A stretch of DNA of 64,000 nt from Chloropicon primus (Eukaryota; Chlorophyta; Chloropicophyceae; Chloropicales; Chloropicaceae). A model generated the notes under the pieces. It was given only the letters and a program-made list of their open reading frames with translations, made no database searches and was not told the origin of the DNA. Positions 9,243-18,656 of the stretch are shown here, one piece after another (the stretch's first letter is position 1; each line of letters starts with the position of its first letter). A program made the position numbers and the translations under genes. The stretch covers positions 930,001 through 994,000 of the forward strand of contig CP060756.1 of assembly GCA_023205875.1 (NCBI GenBank), read 5' to 3'.

Positions 9243-9509
9243 AAGGAGGAGAACAGAAGGGAGGGGGGAGGACCAGGAGCCTCTCTCGGGGGTGTGCTCT
9301 AATGTGCCAAATGTGCTTGTAGTATTACACACACCACGTCTCTTTGCTTTTTCGACGACTGTGCCAACAACCAACAACCTCCCTCCCCTGGAGGATTCTT
9401 TCTCCTATTAATTCCCCCCCCATTTCCATTTACAAATTTTTGAACCCCCAAGGGTTTGCCACCACTGCGGTAACGCTCGGACAGCGCGCGCTCCCACCGC
9501 CCGCACTGA

Positions 9510-9547
<38 letters not shown>

Positions 9548-9561
9548 ACGCGAGAGACCAC
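9243..9561. other. Intergenic region with a (GA)n leader
   Basis: A 319-bp gap between two plus-strand genes. Apart from the GA microsatellite at 9512-9544 immediately before the next ATG, no feature was recognised. Confidence 0.4.
9512..9544 (+). repeat. (GA)n microsatellite before a start codon
   Basis: A perfect GA run of about 16 units on the coding strand, ending 18 nt before the ATG of the L-domain protein. Confidence 0.85.
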
Positions 9562-10980
9562 ATGAAGGCGAGCACTCGAAGGCGTGCGCGAGGCCTTGCG
9601 GCGTTCGCCGCCCTTTTCCTGACCGCCGCCTCCGCGATTACCCTGACCGCCGCCTCTCCTCCGGAGGTGGTCCTCTTCTCCGACGAGGACGTTTCGAGCT
9701 TCCGCGGGGAGTTCCTCGAGGACGGCCAGGGCGCGTTCTTCGACGGGAGCCTCGTGGTTTCCGGCGACGTCACGACGCTGGAGCCGCTCGCGGGCCTCGA
9801 GGAGGTCGCGGGCGACTTGACGATCGAGTACGCCCTGGTGGAGTCCCTCGCGGGGCTCGAGGGCGTCCGGTCCGTGGGCGGGAGCCTGGAGCTGAGGAAC
9901 AACCTGGACCTGGCGGACCTGCGGGGGCTGAGGAACCTGCGGAGCGTGGGCGGCCATCTGAACATCTACGTGAACGGGGGGCTCGGGAGCCTGGAGGGCC
10001 TGGAGGGCCTGGCCAGCGTGGGCGGGAAGCTCGACGTGGTCGCCAACGACAACCTGGAGGACCTGCGGCTGGGCAGCCTGGAGTCTGTCGGCGGGAGCTT
10101 GGAGGTCCTGGACAACTTCGTGCTGGCGTCCCTGGAGGGCCTCGAGAGCCTCGGGAGGGTCGGGGGGAACCTGTACGTGAACAGCAACCCGATGCTGGCC
10201 AGCGTGGCGGGCCTGGAGGCGCTCCAGGAGGTCGGGGGCAACTTCATGATAAAGAACAGCCCGAACCTCGACAGCTTGCTGCCCCTGGGGAGGTTCTCCG
10301 GGATCGGGGGCGACTTCATCGTGGAGGACACCGGCCTGACCTCCCTGGCGGGCCTGGAGAGCCTCTCGGTGGGCGGGAGCATCTGGATCACCAAGACCCT
10401 GCTGCCGAACCTCAAGGGCCTCGGGAGGCCCCCGGCCGGGACCCTGAACGGCAGCCTGATCCTCGTGGAGAACCCGAACCTCATGAGCCTCGACGGGCTG
10501 GAGAACCTCACCTCGGTGGAGGGGAAGGTGGACATCATCTCGAACGAGAACCTGGTGAGCCTGGAGGCACTGGGGCAGCTCGAGGAGATCTCGGGCGCCG
10601 CGGGGATGGCCATGGGCCTGGTCCCCGGCACCGGGGGGCTCACCGTGAGGAACAACCCCGAGATCAACGAGACCCTCGGGCTGGACCAGCTGCAGGCGAT
10701 CGGGGGGGACCTCGACGTGGCGTTCAACCCGAACTTGCGCGACCTCGGGCTCCCGGAGCTCGAGACGGTGGACGGCTTCGTCGCCGTGGTGGCAAACGAC
10801 AGGCTGATGTCCCTCGGCCTGGACAGCCTGGAGACGGCCGGCGGGCCGGTCACCGTGATCGAGAACGGCCCGATACTGGGCTTCGAGATCTCCAACGGCA
10901 CGGGGGAGTCCCTCATGATGGTCACCAAGAGGAACGCCAGCGCCTTTCGGGGAGGCAGCACCAGCGCCGGAGACGGCTAA
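9562..10980 (+). CDS. Secreted protein of leucine-rich, receptor L-domain-like repeats
   Basis: 472 residues, one exon. The N-terminus has a basic start and a hydrophobic core (GLAAFAALFLTAASAITLTA), a clear signal peptide. From about residue 55 to 440 the chain is built of repeats of about 22-26 residues of the form SLxGLExLxxVGGxLxIxxNxxL, for example ESLAGLEGVRSVGGSLEL and ASLEGLESLGRVGGNLYV. This is the beta-helix pattern of the receptor L-domain family, not classical plant LRRs, which carry LxGxIP. No membrane segment or kinase follows, so the product is probably secreted or wall-bound. Similar repeat proteins are known in bacteria and some protists. Codon use matches the neighbours, so there is no sign of recent transfer. 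Ligand unknown. Confidence 0.8.
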   Translation: MKASTRRRARGLAAFAALFLTAASAITLTAASPPEVVLFSDEDVSSFRGEFLEDGQGAFFDGSLVVSGDVTTLEPLAGLEEVAGDLTIEYALVESLAGLEGVRSVGGSLELRNNLDLADLRGLRNLRSVGGHLNIYVNGGLGSLEGLEGLASVGGKLDVVANDNLEDLRLGSLESVGGSLEVLDNFVLASLEGLESLGRVGGNLYVNSNPMLASVAGLEALQEVGGNFMIKNSPNLDSLLPLGRFSGIGGDFIVEDTGLTSLAGLESLSVGGSIWITKTLLPNLKGLGRPPAGTLNGSLILVENPNLMSLDGLENLTSVEGKVDIISNENLVSLEALGQLEEISGAAGMAMGLVPGTGGLTVRNNPEINETLGLDQLQAIGGDLDVAFNPNLRDLGLPELETVDGFVAVVANDRLMSLGLDSLETAGGPVTVIENGPILGFEISNGTGESLMMVTKRNASAFRGGSTSAGDG

Positions 10981-11312
10981 TTAAAGAAAGCAAGTCTTCA
11001 TTCACTCGATTTCATTCACTCTGTCCGAGTCAGTCCACCAAATTGAACTCTGGGGGGTTCCAGTGCCGACGATCCCACCGAAGAAAAAGCCAAAGCCAGC
11101 TCGAGCTGCCTCCGTTACAGTCTGAGTCTCCCCTCCTCCCCTCCAGGGCCTCCCCTTAGGTTTGGTCGCCTGGCGACGTCCTCCTCGAAAAAGAGTAGAA
11201 ATTCCTTACTAAAATCGAAATCCATGTTGACGCTGGCGAGAGAAAAAAGGAGAGAGAGAGAGAGAAAAGGAGAGAGAGTCGGCGGTGACGTGGGCGACTT
11301 TGAGCGAGCGAG
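10981..11312. other. Intergenic region upstream of NDUFV1
   Basis: A 332-bp gap between two plus-strand genes. The only feature seen is a GA tract (about 11240-11277) 36-73 nt before the NDUFV1 ATG. Confidence 0.4.
11240..11277 (+). repeat. GA-rich tract before NDUFV1
   Basis: GAGAGAGAGAGAGAAAAGGAGAGAG-type polypurine on the coding strand, ending about 35 nt before the ATG. Confidence 0.65.
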
Positions 11313-12743
11313 ATGGCGATGGCGAGTGGAAGTGCGGCACGAAAGTGCGTCCTGGCGGCCCTGCGCAGGAGGGTGCAGCAGGACGGTACTGCGATGTTTG
11401 GCGCGACCAGAGGGTTCGCCTCGGAGGCCGGGAGGACGTACGGAAACCTCTCGGACGAGGACCGTATTTTTACCAACTTGTACGGCAAGCACGACCCGTT
11501 CCTGAAGGGGGCGTTGAAGAGGGGGGACTGGCACCGCACCAAGGACCTCGTGCTGATGGGTCGCGACTGGATCATTTCGGAGATGAAGGCGAGCGGGCTG
11601 CGCGGCCGAGGCGGTGCCGGCTTCCCGTCCGGGCTGAAGTGGAGCTTCATGCCCAAGGACGTGCCTGACGGGAGGCCCTCGTACCTCGTCGTGAACGCGG
11701 ACGAGAGCGAGCCCGGAACTTGCAAGGACAGGGAGATCATGCGCCACGACCCGCACAAGCTCGTGGAGGGCTGCCTCATCGCGGGCGTTGGCATGGGCGC
11801 CAGGGCGGGGTACATTTACATTCGAGGGGAGTACGTGAACGAGCGCTTGGCGTTGGAGAAGGCCGTCGCGGAGGCGTACGAGGCCGGGCTCATCGGAAAG
11901 AACGCGTGCGGCACCGGGTACGACTACGACTTGTACGTCCACCACGGCGCTGGCGCCTACATCTGCGGAGAGGAGACCGCGCTCATCGAGAGCTTGGAGG
12001 GCAAGACCGGCAAGCCGAGGCTGAAGCCGCCGTTCCCGGCCGGCGTGGGCCTGTACGGCTGCCCGACGACCGTGACGAACGTGGAGACGGTGGCCGTGGC
12101 CCCGACCATCCTCCGCCGCGGCCCGGACTGGTTCAACTCCTTTGGCAGGCCCAACAACGCGGGAACCAAGCTGTTCTGCATCTCGGGCCACGTCAACAGG
12201 CCTTGCACGGTGGAGGAGGAGATGTCCATCCCCCTCAAGGAGCTCATCGAGAGGCACTGTGGCGGCGTCGTGGGCGGCTGGGACAACCTCCTGGCGATCA
12301 TCCCGGGGGGCTCCTCGGTGCCTCTGCTGCCGAAGCACGTCTGCGACGACGTCCTCATGGACTTTGACGCCCTCAAGGAGGTCCAGTCCGGCCTCGGGAC
12401 CGCCGCGGTGATCGTGATGAACAAGAGCACCGACATCGTCGCAGCGATCAGCAGGCTCTCGTACTTTTACAAGCACGAGTCCTGCGGCCAGTGCACCCCC
12501 TGCAGGGAGGGAGCCCCCTGGCTGTTCGAGATGATGGAGAGGATGCGGGTCGGAGACGCCAGGCTCGAGGAGATCGACATGCTCCACGAGATCACCAAGC
12601 AGATCGAGGGCCACACCATCTGCGCCCTCGGGGACGCCGCCGCCTGGCCGGTCCAGGGACTCATCAGGCACTTCAGGCCGGAGATCGAGTCCAGGATCAA
12701 CCAGTTCAGCGACAAGCAGCAGATCGCGGCCTCCTCCAGCTAA
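11313..12743 (+). CDS. NDUFV1: NADH dehydrogenase (complex I) flavoprotein 1, 51-kDa subunit
   Basis: This 476-residue subunit carries FMN and cluster N3 and accepts electrons from NADH at the matrix arm of complex I. Signatures: [16 protein letters not shown] (NADH/FMN site), [42 protein letters not shown]-type loop [11 protein letters not shown], and the 4Fe-4S motif [12 protein letters not shown] (about residue 390) with the fourth Cys in HTICALGD. The N-terminus ([20 protein letters not shown]) is a typical basic mitochondrial presequence, and mature sequence begins near [16 protein letters not shown]. The ATG at 11313 is the first in frame. One exon. TGTAA follows at 12830. Confidence 0.97.
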   Translation: MAMASGSAARKCVLAALRRRVQQDGTAMFGATRGFASEAGRTYGNLSDEDRIFTNLYGKHDPFLKGALKRGDWHRTKDLVLMGRDWIISEMKASGLRGRGGAGFPSGLKWSFMPKDVPDGRPSYLVVNADESEPGTCKDREIMRHDPHKLVEGCLIAGVGMGARAGYIYIRGEYVNERLALEKAVAEAYEAGLIGKNACGTGYDYDLYVHHGAGAYICGEETALIESLEGKTGKPRLKPPFPAGVGLYGCPTTVTNVETVAVAPTILRRGPDWFNSFGRPNNAGTKLFCISGHVNRPCTVEEEMSIPLKELIERHCGGVVGGWDNLLAIIPGGSSVPLLPKHVCDDVLMDFDALKEVQSGLGTAAVIVMNKSTDIVAAISRLSYFYKHESCGQCTPCREGAPWLFEMMERMRVGDARLEEIDMLHEITKQIEGHTICALGDAAAWPVQGLIRHFRPEIESRINQFSDKQQIAASSS

Positions 12744-13299
12744 GGGGGGAGGTTCGAGTCCCAGGCTCGTTACGTTCGGCGCGAGGAGCGACTCCCGAGA
12801 GAGAGAAGGGGAGTCTGCGTGTAAGCTACAATACTATTTTTATAAGGAACACGACCGACAAAAAAGGAAAGTAATGAATTGATTTTTTTTTTCGTGCGCC
12901 TGCGATTTTCCCTCCCCTTCTTCTTCGGCTTGGACTACTGCTCCACCCTCATTCACCCGGACATTCTCCCGACATTCTCTCTCCGTCTCCAACCTCAAAA
13001 TCTCCAAAACTAATACCTACGACTATTCCGAGGATATTCCAATCTGATAATATTGAAAATGGGCCACACAAACGCGAAACTGGAGGTGAGCCAAGGCGCA
13101 GAAGACCGGGAGGGCCGACGCCGCGCCCACGACCACGAGACGACGAGGGGAGAGGAGAGGGAGCGTTTCTCGAGGGCCGAGCCTTGGACGGTGGCGACGC
13201 GCGCGCGAGTCGTTTTTTTGGGGGGGGGTCGGTTGCCGCGCGGCGGTTACGAAGCGACGGCCGGGAGGATCTTAACGGTTTTGTGTGTTGGGGAGAGCC
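12744..13299. other. NDUFV1 3' region and Tubby 5' region
   Basis: This 556-bp gap holds the NDUFV1 3' UTR with TGTAA at 12830-12834 and a T run at 12882-12891. It also holds an 87-codon upstream open frame (13059-13319) that begins MGHTNAKLE and overlaps the Tubby ATG in another frame (see findings). No RNA gene was found. Confidence 0.45.
12830..12834 (+). terminator. TGTAA poly(A) signal, NDUFV1
   Basis: TGTAA about 87 nt after the NDUFV1 stop. Confidence 0.45.
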
Positions 13300-14724
13300 A
13301 TGGCGTCGTGGTCGCCTGAGGAGGAGGGTGGGGACTTGGAGGGCGGATCCTCGCAGGGCGGCTCCTCGCCCTCGTCCCCCTCGGTCCGCGACAAGATCGC
13401 GCTGGGCCTGGCGGCGGTGAAGAGGAACCTGGCCAAGGCGTTCAGCGACCCGGGATCCGGCGAGGGCCCGCGGAGGGACGGGGACCTCTCCCCGGAGGTC
13501 TCGCCCACGCAGAGGAAGCTGGGCCCGAACTCGAGCATCCCGCGGGGCGGAGTCGTGGGGTGCGAGGTGACCAGGATGAGCAAGAAGGAGGGCCGGCGCC
13601 GGAGGGGGCGGGTGTGGGCGGACCACGCGGACGCGCTGGCGCCCGCGGCGGCGGGGGCGGAGGCGTCCCTGCCGCTCTGGCTCCTCCCCAGGGCGGACTC
13701 GAAGCAGCGGCAGCCCGACTGGGCGGACGGCCTCCCCCCGGACTTCCTGGAGAGGCTCGCCCACCAGCTGAACGAGTCGTGCTCCACGGAGGAGTGGGAC
13801 ACGGTGCAGAACGTGTACAACGCCTCCGCGGTGTGCCGGACGTGGCGGGCCGCGATCCGCCGGGCGTGCTTCGAGCGGTCGGCGCTGCGAACGTCCCAGA
13901 ACACCCCGAGGGCGAGCAGGAAGCGCGCGGTCAGGAGGACCCTGTCGGACAGGATGCTCTGCCACCCCTCCCAGCTGATCGAGAGGCTGGCCACGACGGA
14001 GGACACCATCCACTGCTACATCGTGAGGGAGAAGACCAGGGGGCCGTTCTCGTACAAGAGGTACAGACTCGTTCTCGGCGAGGACTACTCGAAGCAGGGA
14101 AAGACGCTCCTGGTGGCCAACCACCACCTGCTCGCCACCAAGTCGGCCTACAACATCTACCTGAGCTCGAGCGAGGAAGCCTACAGCTCGAGCAAGAGGC
14201 TCGGGCACCTGCAGTCCAGCCCCTACGGGACCACCTTCGAGCTGCACTCGGCCACCAAGATGAGCGGCTCGGGCTCGGTCAGGAGGACCAAGTCGGGGAA
14301 CATCAAGTACAGCTTCAACATGCTGGGCGGCCGGGGGCCGCGGAGCGTCCAGGTCAACCTCGCGGACGAGGAAGCGCTCGGCGCGGGGGGCGTTGGACCA
14401 GACGAGCACCCCCCTCGAGAGGAGAGCAGCGGTGCGGGCGACGGCTGGGGGCACGACGAGCCGGAGACCGTCCTCGAGAACAAGCTTCCGAGGTGGCACG
14501 AGCTCCTCCAGTGCTGGTGCTTGGACTTCGGCGGCAGAGTCAAGTGCGCTTCGGTCAAGAACTTCCAGCTGGTGAGCAGGGACGACCCGGACGAGATCAT
14601 CTTGCAGTTCGGCAAGGTCGAACCGGACGTCTTCACCATGGACTTCAAGCCAAAGCTCTTGTCCGCGCAGCAGGCGTTCATGATCTGCCTCAGTTCCTTC
14701 GACTCCAAGCTGTCCTGCTTTTGA
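13300..14724 (+). CDS. Tubby-like F-box protein (TULP)
   Basis: 474 residues. The N-terminal 140 residues are low-complexity and basic/acidic. Residues about 145-190 (GLPPDFLERLAHQLNE then ASAVCRTWRAAIRR) match the plant TULP F-box, with the CRTWR signature. The Tubby domain fills about 234-474, opening with HCYIVREKTRGPFSYKRYRL and closing with the diagnostic FTMDFKPKLLSAQQAF and CLSSFDSKLSCF. Tubby domains bind phosphatidylinositol 4,5-bisphosphate at membranes, and the F-box links to SKP1/cullin ubiquitin ligases. The ATG at 13300 is the first in frame. A Ser/Gly/acidic insert (about residues 365-385) interrupts the Tubby barrel, as in other TULPs. Confidence 0.93.
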   Translation: MASWSPEEEGGDLEGGSSQGGSSPSSPSVRDKIALGLAAVKRNLAKAFSDPGSGEGPRRDGDLSPEVSPTQRKLGPNSSIPRGGVVGCEVTRMSKKEGRRRRGRVWADHADALAPAAAGAEASLPLWLLPRADSKQRQPDWADGLPPDFLERLAHQLNESCSTEEWDTVQNVYNASAVCRTWRAAIRRACFERSALRTSQNTPRASRKRAVRRTLSDRMLCHPSQLIERLATTEDTIHCYIVREKTRGPFSYKRYRLVLGEDYSKQGKTLLVANHHLLATKSAYNIYLSSSEEAYSSSKRLGHLQSSPYGTTFELHSATKMSGSGSVRRTKSGNIKYSFNMLGGRGPRSVQVNLADEEALGAGGVGPDEHPPREESSGAGDGWGHDEPETVLENKLPRWHELLQCWCLDFGGRVKCASVKNFQLVSRDDPDEIILQFGKVEPDVFTMDFKPKLLSAQQAFMICLSSFDSKLSCF

Positions 14725-15014
14725 GGAAGCGACTGTTATTTTCTCAAGGAACGACGAAACTAATAATCTATTTTCACGCACAAACGAGCCACACAAAAAA
14801 ACGTTATATTTTTCACCGCCGCCCTCCCCCGATTGCTGTTCACGCCAAGAGAAGAAGGAGACCATCCATCCATCATCCCATCACCGGTATTCCCCCCCCC
14901 CTTCAAACCACCCAAGCTCGATTGTGAATTTCAAATCGGCGATCGACAGCCAGAGAGAGAGAGCCTGTGTCGTGGTGGTAACGGACAAGTGAGCTCGGCG
15001 TAACGCGCGCGACA
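14725..15014. other. Intergenic region with GA tract before the LysM gene
   Basis: 290 bp. A short AGAGAGAGAGAG run (about 14954-14965) precedes the next ATG by some 50 nt. Nothing else was recognised. Confidence 0.35.
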
Positions 15015-16925
15015 ATGAGGCATAGGAAGAAGGAGAGGAGGGCGCAGAAGGCCCGTGCGGCCGGGAAAGCGGCGACCAAGGGCGGGCGGAGGGCAAGCCA
15101 GGGAAAAGGGCGCGCGCGGCCTTTGGCTGACTTGAGCATCACGGAGAACGTGGAGGAGGCGAAAAGGCTGTCGGAGCTCGTGCAGGCCCACGCGGACCTC
15201 GACCTCGCGGAGATGCAAAGGGGCGTCGAGGTGGCGGATGAGGACATGAAGGAGAACCAGAGCCCTTGCACGCACTACTATACCGCGGGGGACGAGGGCG
15301 ACGCGGCGTCGTTCGCCCTCATGTCGACGGATCGCTCCAGGGGAAGGGAGAAGGTCGACTCCTCCCCTCTCGTGACCCTGAGGGAGAAGCTGAGCACGAT
15401 CACCACCACCCCGGTGCTGAGGCGCGTGTACTCCCCCACCAGAAAGGGTTACGGGGTCCGGTCCAGGAGCGGAAAGAAGCCGCCGAGGATACAGATCACC
15501 AAGCGCGAGATGTCCTCCTCCCAGGAGGTCAAGGCGCTCATCCAGATGAGGAGGCTTCTTGACGGCTACGTCTCGGTGGACCGCGTGCAGGACCTGGTGG
15601 CCGACCACGAGGAGGAGGGGGTCGAACAGGAGTACCCCAGGCTCCTCATCGACGGCATGGAAATCGGAAACCTCGAGGAGGTCATGGAGCTGGAAGCCGC
15701 CGGCTTCCTCGGCCAGATGTTGGCGTCCTCGTCGTTCACCAAAGGGTTCCTGGAGGCCGGGCCGTGCCCGCCCGGAGCGAGCGAGGTGCAGATCCAATTC
15801 GCAGAGGCCTCGAAGTATGCTCACTCCGCGGTGGAGGAGCTGCGCCGCAGCCTGGACACCGTGGAGAAGAAAATCCTCCAGCAGTCGGAAGTCTCGGAAG
15901 TCCTCTCTTTCGGGAAGAGGAGGAGCTCCATCCTGTCCGGTGCTGTGAAGAAACCCGCGAAGATGCGGCTGCATCACTCGTGGGATGCGACTGGCAAGTC
16001 CATCGGCCTTTCGGGGAGCAAGAGGGCCTCCGAGGAAGTCAAGCGCAGCTGGGGCGACTGGGAGTGGCCCTCCACGCAGGCCCTGCTCCGGGAGGACGTG
16101 GTGGGCTCCGATGACCTCGACGCCGCGATGAAATCCCCTTCGGGGGTGAAGGACTCCATCAAGTACCTGAGCAGCGAGGCCAAGGGCGGCGATGATCCCC
16201 ACACCGAGCTTGACGAGTACCTGGAGAGCCTCTTGAAGGAAGAGCGCGGCATTGGCACGAGCGAGCCGTGCGGTCGGGACCGCGTCCTCCGCAAGGAGGC
16301 GGGGTCTGCTCCAAAGGAAGTCGAGGTCGAGGCGAGTGACGACGCAGAGCCGAGAAGCAGCTTCAGGTGGAAGCACTTTCTGCTCGGAGTGGTCGCGGTC
16401 CCAGCCGTCGTGATGATCGCCACCCAGGGCGTGGCCCCCTTGGTCTGCACGGCGGCGAGGGCGGTCCGCCAGTCGAGGGCGAAGAGGAAAAAGTTTCAGA
16501 ACCTCATCGAGAGCAACCTCTTGGGCATCGAGACCCCGGTCTCGTTCGCAAGCGTGAGCAGGAGGGGAGAAAAGTATGCGAGCGGAGGAGGCCAATCTGA
16601 CGGTTCCGGGTCGTCCGCCAGCCCGGCCAGGAAGCTCTTCGACCTCGGAGCGGGGATCCAGCAGAGGCTTTGGAGGTACGCGGGCAAAATCGTGGAGATG
16701 CTCGGCGGAGTTCCAAAGCTCTCCTGGAGAGACTCTGCGAGGAGGTACATTTGCTTGGAGGCCGGGGACTCGCTTTGGGGGATCTCGGACGAGCTCTACG
16801 GGGACGGAAGCCACTGGAAGCGCATCGCGGACCACAACAAGCTCAAGTTTCCCTTCAAATTGCTGCCCGGCCACTGCTTGGAGCTCCCGCCCAGCCTAGA
16901 GTCCCACCTCCAGGGGATGGGCTGA
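15015..16925 (+). CDS. LysM-domain protein with one transmembrane segment
   Basis: 636 residues, one exon. The first 40 residues are strongly basic (MRHRKKERRAQKARAAGKAA) without a signal peptide. The middle is charged with short helical stretches. One hydrophobic segment lies at about 453-480 (HFLLGVVAVPAVVMIATQGV), and a LysM domain at about 577-626 (YICLEAGDSLWGISDELYGD...LLPGHCLELP). LysM modules bind N-acetylglucosamine polymers such as peptidoglycan or chitin. A basic N-terminus with a single late membrane anchor could place LysM outside the cell or inside an organelle, and a plastid location is possible because some green lineages retain peptidoglycan-related genes there (inference). 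The remaining regions are not recognisable. Confidence 0.8.
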   Translation: MRHRKKERRAQKARAAGKAATKGGRRASQGKGRARPLADLSITENVEEAKRLSELVQAHADLDLAEMQRGVEVADEDMKENQSPCTHYYTAGDEGDAASFALMSTDRSRGREKVDSSPLVTLREKLSTITTTPVLRRVYSPTRKGYGVRSRSGKKPPRIQITKREMSSSQEVKALIQMRRLLDGYVSVDRVQDLVADHEEEGVEQEYPRLLIDGMEIGNLEEVMELEAAGFLGQMLASSSFTKGFLEAGPCPPGASEVQIQFAEASKYAHSAVEELRRSLDTVEKKILQQSEVSEVLSFGKRRSSILSGAVKKPAKMRLHHSWDATGKSIGLSGSKRASEEVKRSWGDWEWPSTQALLREDVVGSDDLDAAMKSPSGVKDSIKYLSSEAKGGDDPHTELDEYLESLLKEERGIGTSEPCGRDRVLRKEAGSAPKEVEVEASDDAEPRSSFRWKHFLLGVVAVPAVVMIATQGVAPLVCTAARAVRQSRAKRKKFQNLIESNLLGIETPVSFASVSRRGEKYASGGGQSDGSGSSASPARKLFDLGAGIQQRLWRYAGKIVEMLGGVPKLSWRDSARRYICLEAGDSLWGISDELYGDGSHWKRIADHNKLKFPFKLLPGHCLELPPSLESHLQGMG

Positions 16926-16987
16926 AGGTTTGGGGTCCACGAGCAGCCTCTTCTCTCCGCAATGACAGCGTAGCATGCATGCGTAAA

Positions 16988-17008
16988 ACGAACGAACGAA
17001 CGAACGAA
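16988..17008. repeat. (AACG)n microsatellite
   Basis: Five tandem AACG units in the gap between the LysM gene and the convergent Derlin gene. Confidence 0.8.
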
Positions 17009-17115
17009 TGGAAAAAAATCTCAAGCCTCTTCCTTTCAACAATCACCCCGCGTCGTCTCTGTTTCTATGTCTATGTCTATACTACACCGCGGACACCTGG
17101 TCGGGCCCATTAACA

Positions 17116-18060
17116 TCAGTTGCCTCCGAGTCTCTGTCCCCGCCCCCTGAAGACGCCCGCGGGCCCCTGCCTCTGCACGTAGGACTGGCTCACGTGGCCG
17201 GCGTTGGTCCAGGCGATGAACTTGTGCACGAACTCCGGCGGCTCCATCGCCTGCCTCGTGTTCGGATTCAGCTCCGTGAGGAAGTAGTGCAGGTGGCCCG
17301 TGAAGATTCCGAACAGGTCCTGCCACGGGCTGCCCCCGAGCACCATGTTGATCATCAGGAAGGCCCACGGCAAGTAAAAGCCCTGGACCTGGAAAAGGCC
17401 CATGATGCTGACGTTCTGCGTCGGGTAGTGCTTGCTCCAGACGTACAGGAGCATGAACACGAAGGGGCCGTTGAGGACGATGAGGTTGAAGCCCGGCAGG
17501 GCCAGGGAGATGCTCAGCAGGGTGAGGGCCCCGAACAGGAGCATGTAGAGGAACTCGGGGGTCTTGAACTGGAACACCCCCTTCTCCAGGCCCACCCCGT
17601 AGTTGTGGATGAGGATGACCCTCATCAGAAAGTTCCAGGAGAAGCCGCCGATGATGAAGAAGCACGTGACGAGTCGCCAGATCTGATTGTCGCGCGCGAG
17701 AGCAGCGGCAGCGGCACGCGGTTGTTAGTCAGTGTTTGTGTTTTGGGGGGGAGACCGGGAGACAGGCCACGACGCACCTGGAACTTCTGGAAGACCATCC
17801 TCCAGTCGAGGACGAGGTAGAACGGATCCACCACGTTGAACTCCATCGCTATCGTCGTCGCCACGCACGCCGTGCCGAAGAACCTTGGCCCATTTTTTTT
17901 TAGGTTGTGGGGACGAGGAGGAAGAAGAAGAAGAAGTTCAGTCCGTGCCCGTCCGCCGCAGCGCCAATGTTCCGGAACAGCGACGGGAAACGGAAGAGCC
18001 TCCTCACCTCGTGATTGTCGGCAGAGTGTTGTACCACTCCGCCGGACCGCTGGACGCCAT
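17116..18060 (-). CDS. DER1: Derlin (ER-associated degradation channel protein), three exons
   Basis: On the minus strand the exons are 18060-18008, 17883-17778 and 17682-17116. The two introns (124 and 95 nt) start GTGAGG and GTGCGT and end in AG, giving 241 residues. Derlins are rhomboid-like pseudoproteases of the ER membrane that retrotranslocate misfolded proteins to the cytosol. The spliced start MASSGPAEWYNTLPTITRFF continues GTACVATTIAMEFNVVDPFY, and exon 3 begins IWRLVTCFFIIGGFSWNFLM, the classical Derlin order including the WR motif. The GxxxG region reads NMVLGGSPWQDLFGIFTGHL. The C-terminal tail has no recognisable p97-binding SHP box. The splice model is by inspection but restores every conserved block in frame. 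Confidence 0.93.
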
Positions 18061-18656
18061 CGCAAGCGAGTGAGAGAGCGAAGGACAACCTCTCCACCCA
18101 CAAACAAACGACGAAAACTCTCTCTCTCTGTGTGTGTGTCTGTGTGCGTGTGCGTGTGCGTGGTCCGCCGCCCCCTCGTCGTCAAAGCAATGGAGGGACA
18201 CTGGAGGATCGGATCGGATCGGATCGGATCGGATCGTCCAGCGAGGCGACCGAGCAGAGCAACGCGCGCCAACAAGCAAGAGCAAGCGCCGCTCGGATAT
18301 ATATTATTTATATTTTGATATAGGTCGTCGTGTGGGTGTTCTCTTTGGACACTGAAAAAGACATATCCCCACGTGATGATCTCGTGGAGATTTTTTTTTA
18401 CCAAATCTTGGAAACTTGGGCGAAAGGTGGGATTCTCTGTTCTGTTTGTGTAGAAAACCTCAAGCTGCTGAGGATAAGCCTGAAGAGCCTGAGGGAGAAG
18501 AGACCCAGGAGCGAGAGGTCAGGAAGGAAACGAGTGGACCAAGAGCGACCGCGCAAGCTTTGTTGTGGAGTTGTGTGTCGGAGTTGTGTGTGTTTCAAGT
18601 TGTCTTGCGTGCGTGCGTTCGTGTGTGTGAGAGAGTTTGGTGTTTGTTGAGAAGCG
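18061..18656. other. Divergent intergenic region, Derlin / small Cys-motif protein
   Basis: 596 bp between divergent starts. It holds a CT/GT-rich block at 18118-18160 (GA on the Derlin coding strand), the (GGATC)6 repeat and AT-rich sequence near 18296-18320 and 18390. A GT-rich stretch at 18570-18640 precedes the downstream gene. No gene was recognised. Confidence 0.45.
18206..18235. repeat. (GGATC)6 pentanucleotide repeat
   Basis: Six perfect GGATC units in the Derlin promoter region. It is not a telomere-type repeat. Confidence 0.9.

Noticed and set aside
12748-12775. GGTTCGAGTCCC, similar to a tRNA T-loop
   Set aside because: The stem bases around it do not pair beyond two positions, and upstream sequence is the NDUFV1 coding end, so there is no acceptor or D arm.
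12949-16874. Minus-strand open frames under the Tubby and LysM genes
   Set aside because: Antisense shadows of two supported genes in very GC-rich sequence, with Arg/Pro/Ala-rich translations.
18206-18235. (GGATC)6 considered as a telomere-like array
   Set aside because: The unit is not of plant or algal telomere type (TTTAGGG) and is short; it lies inside a promoter.
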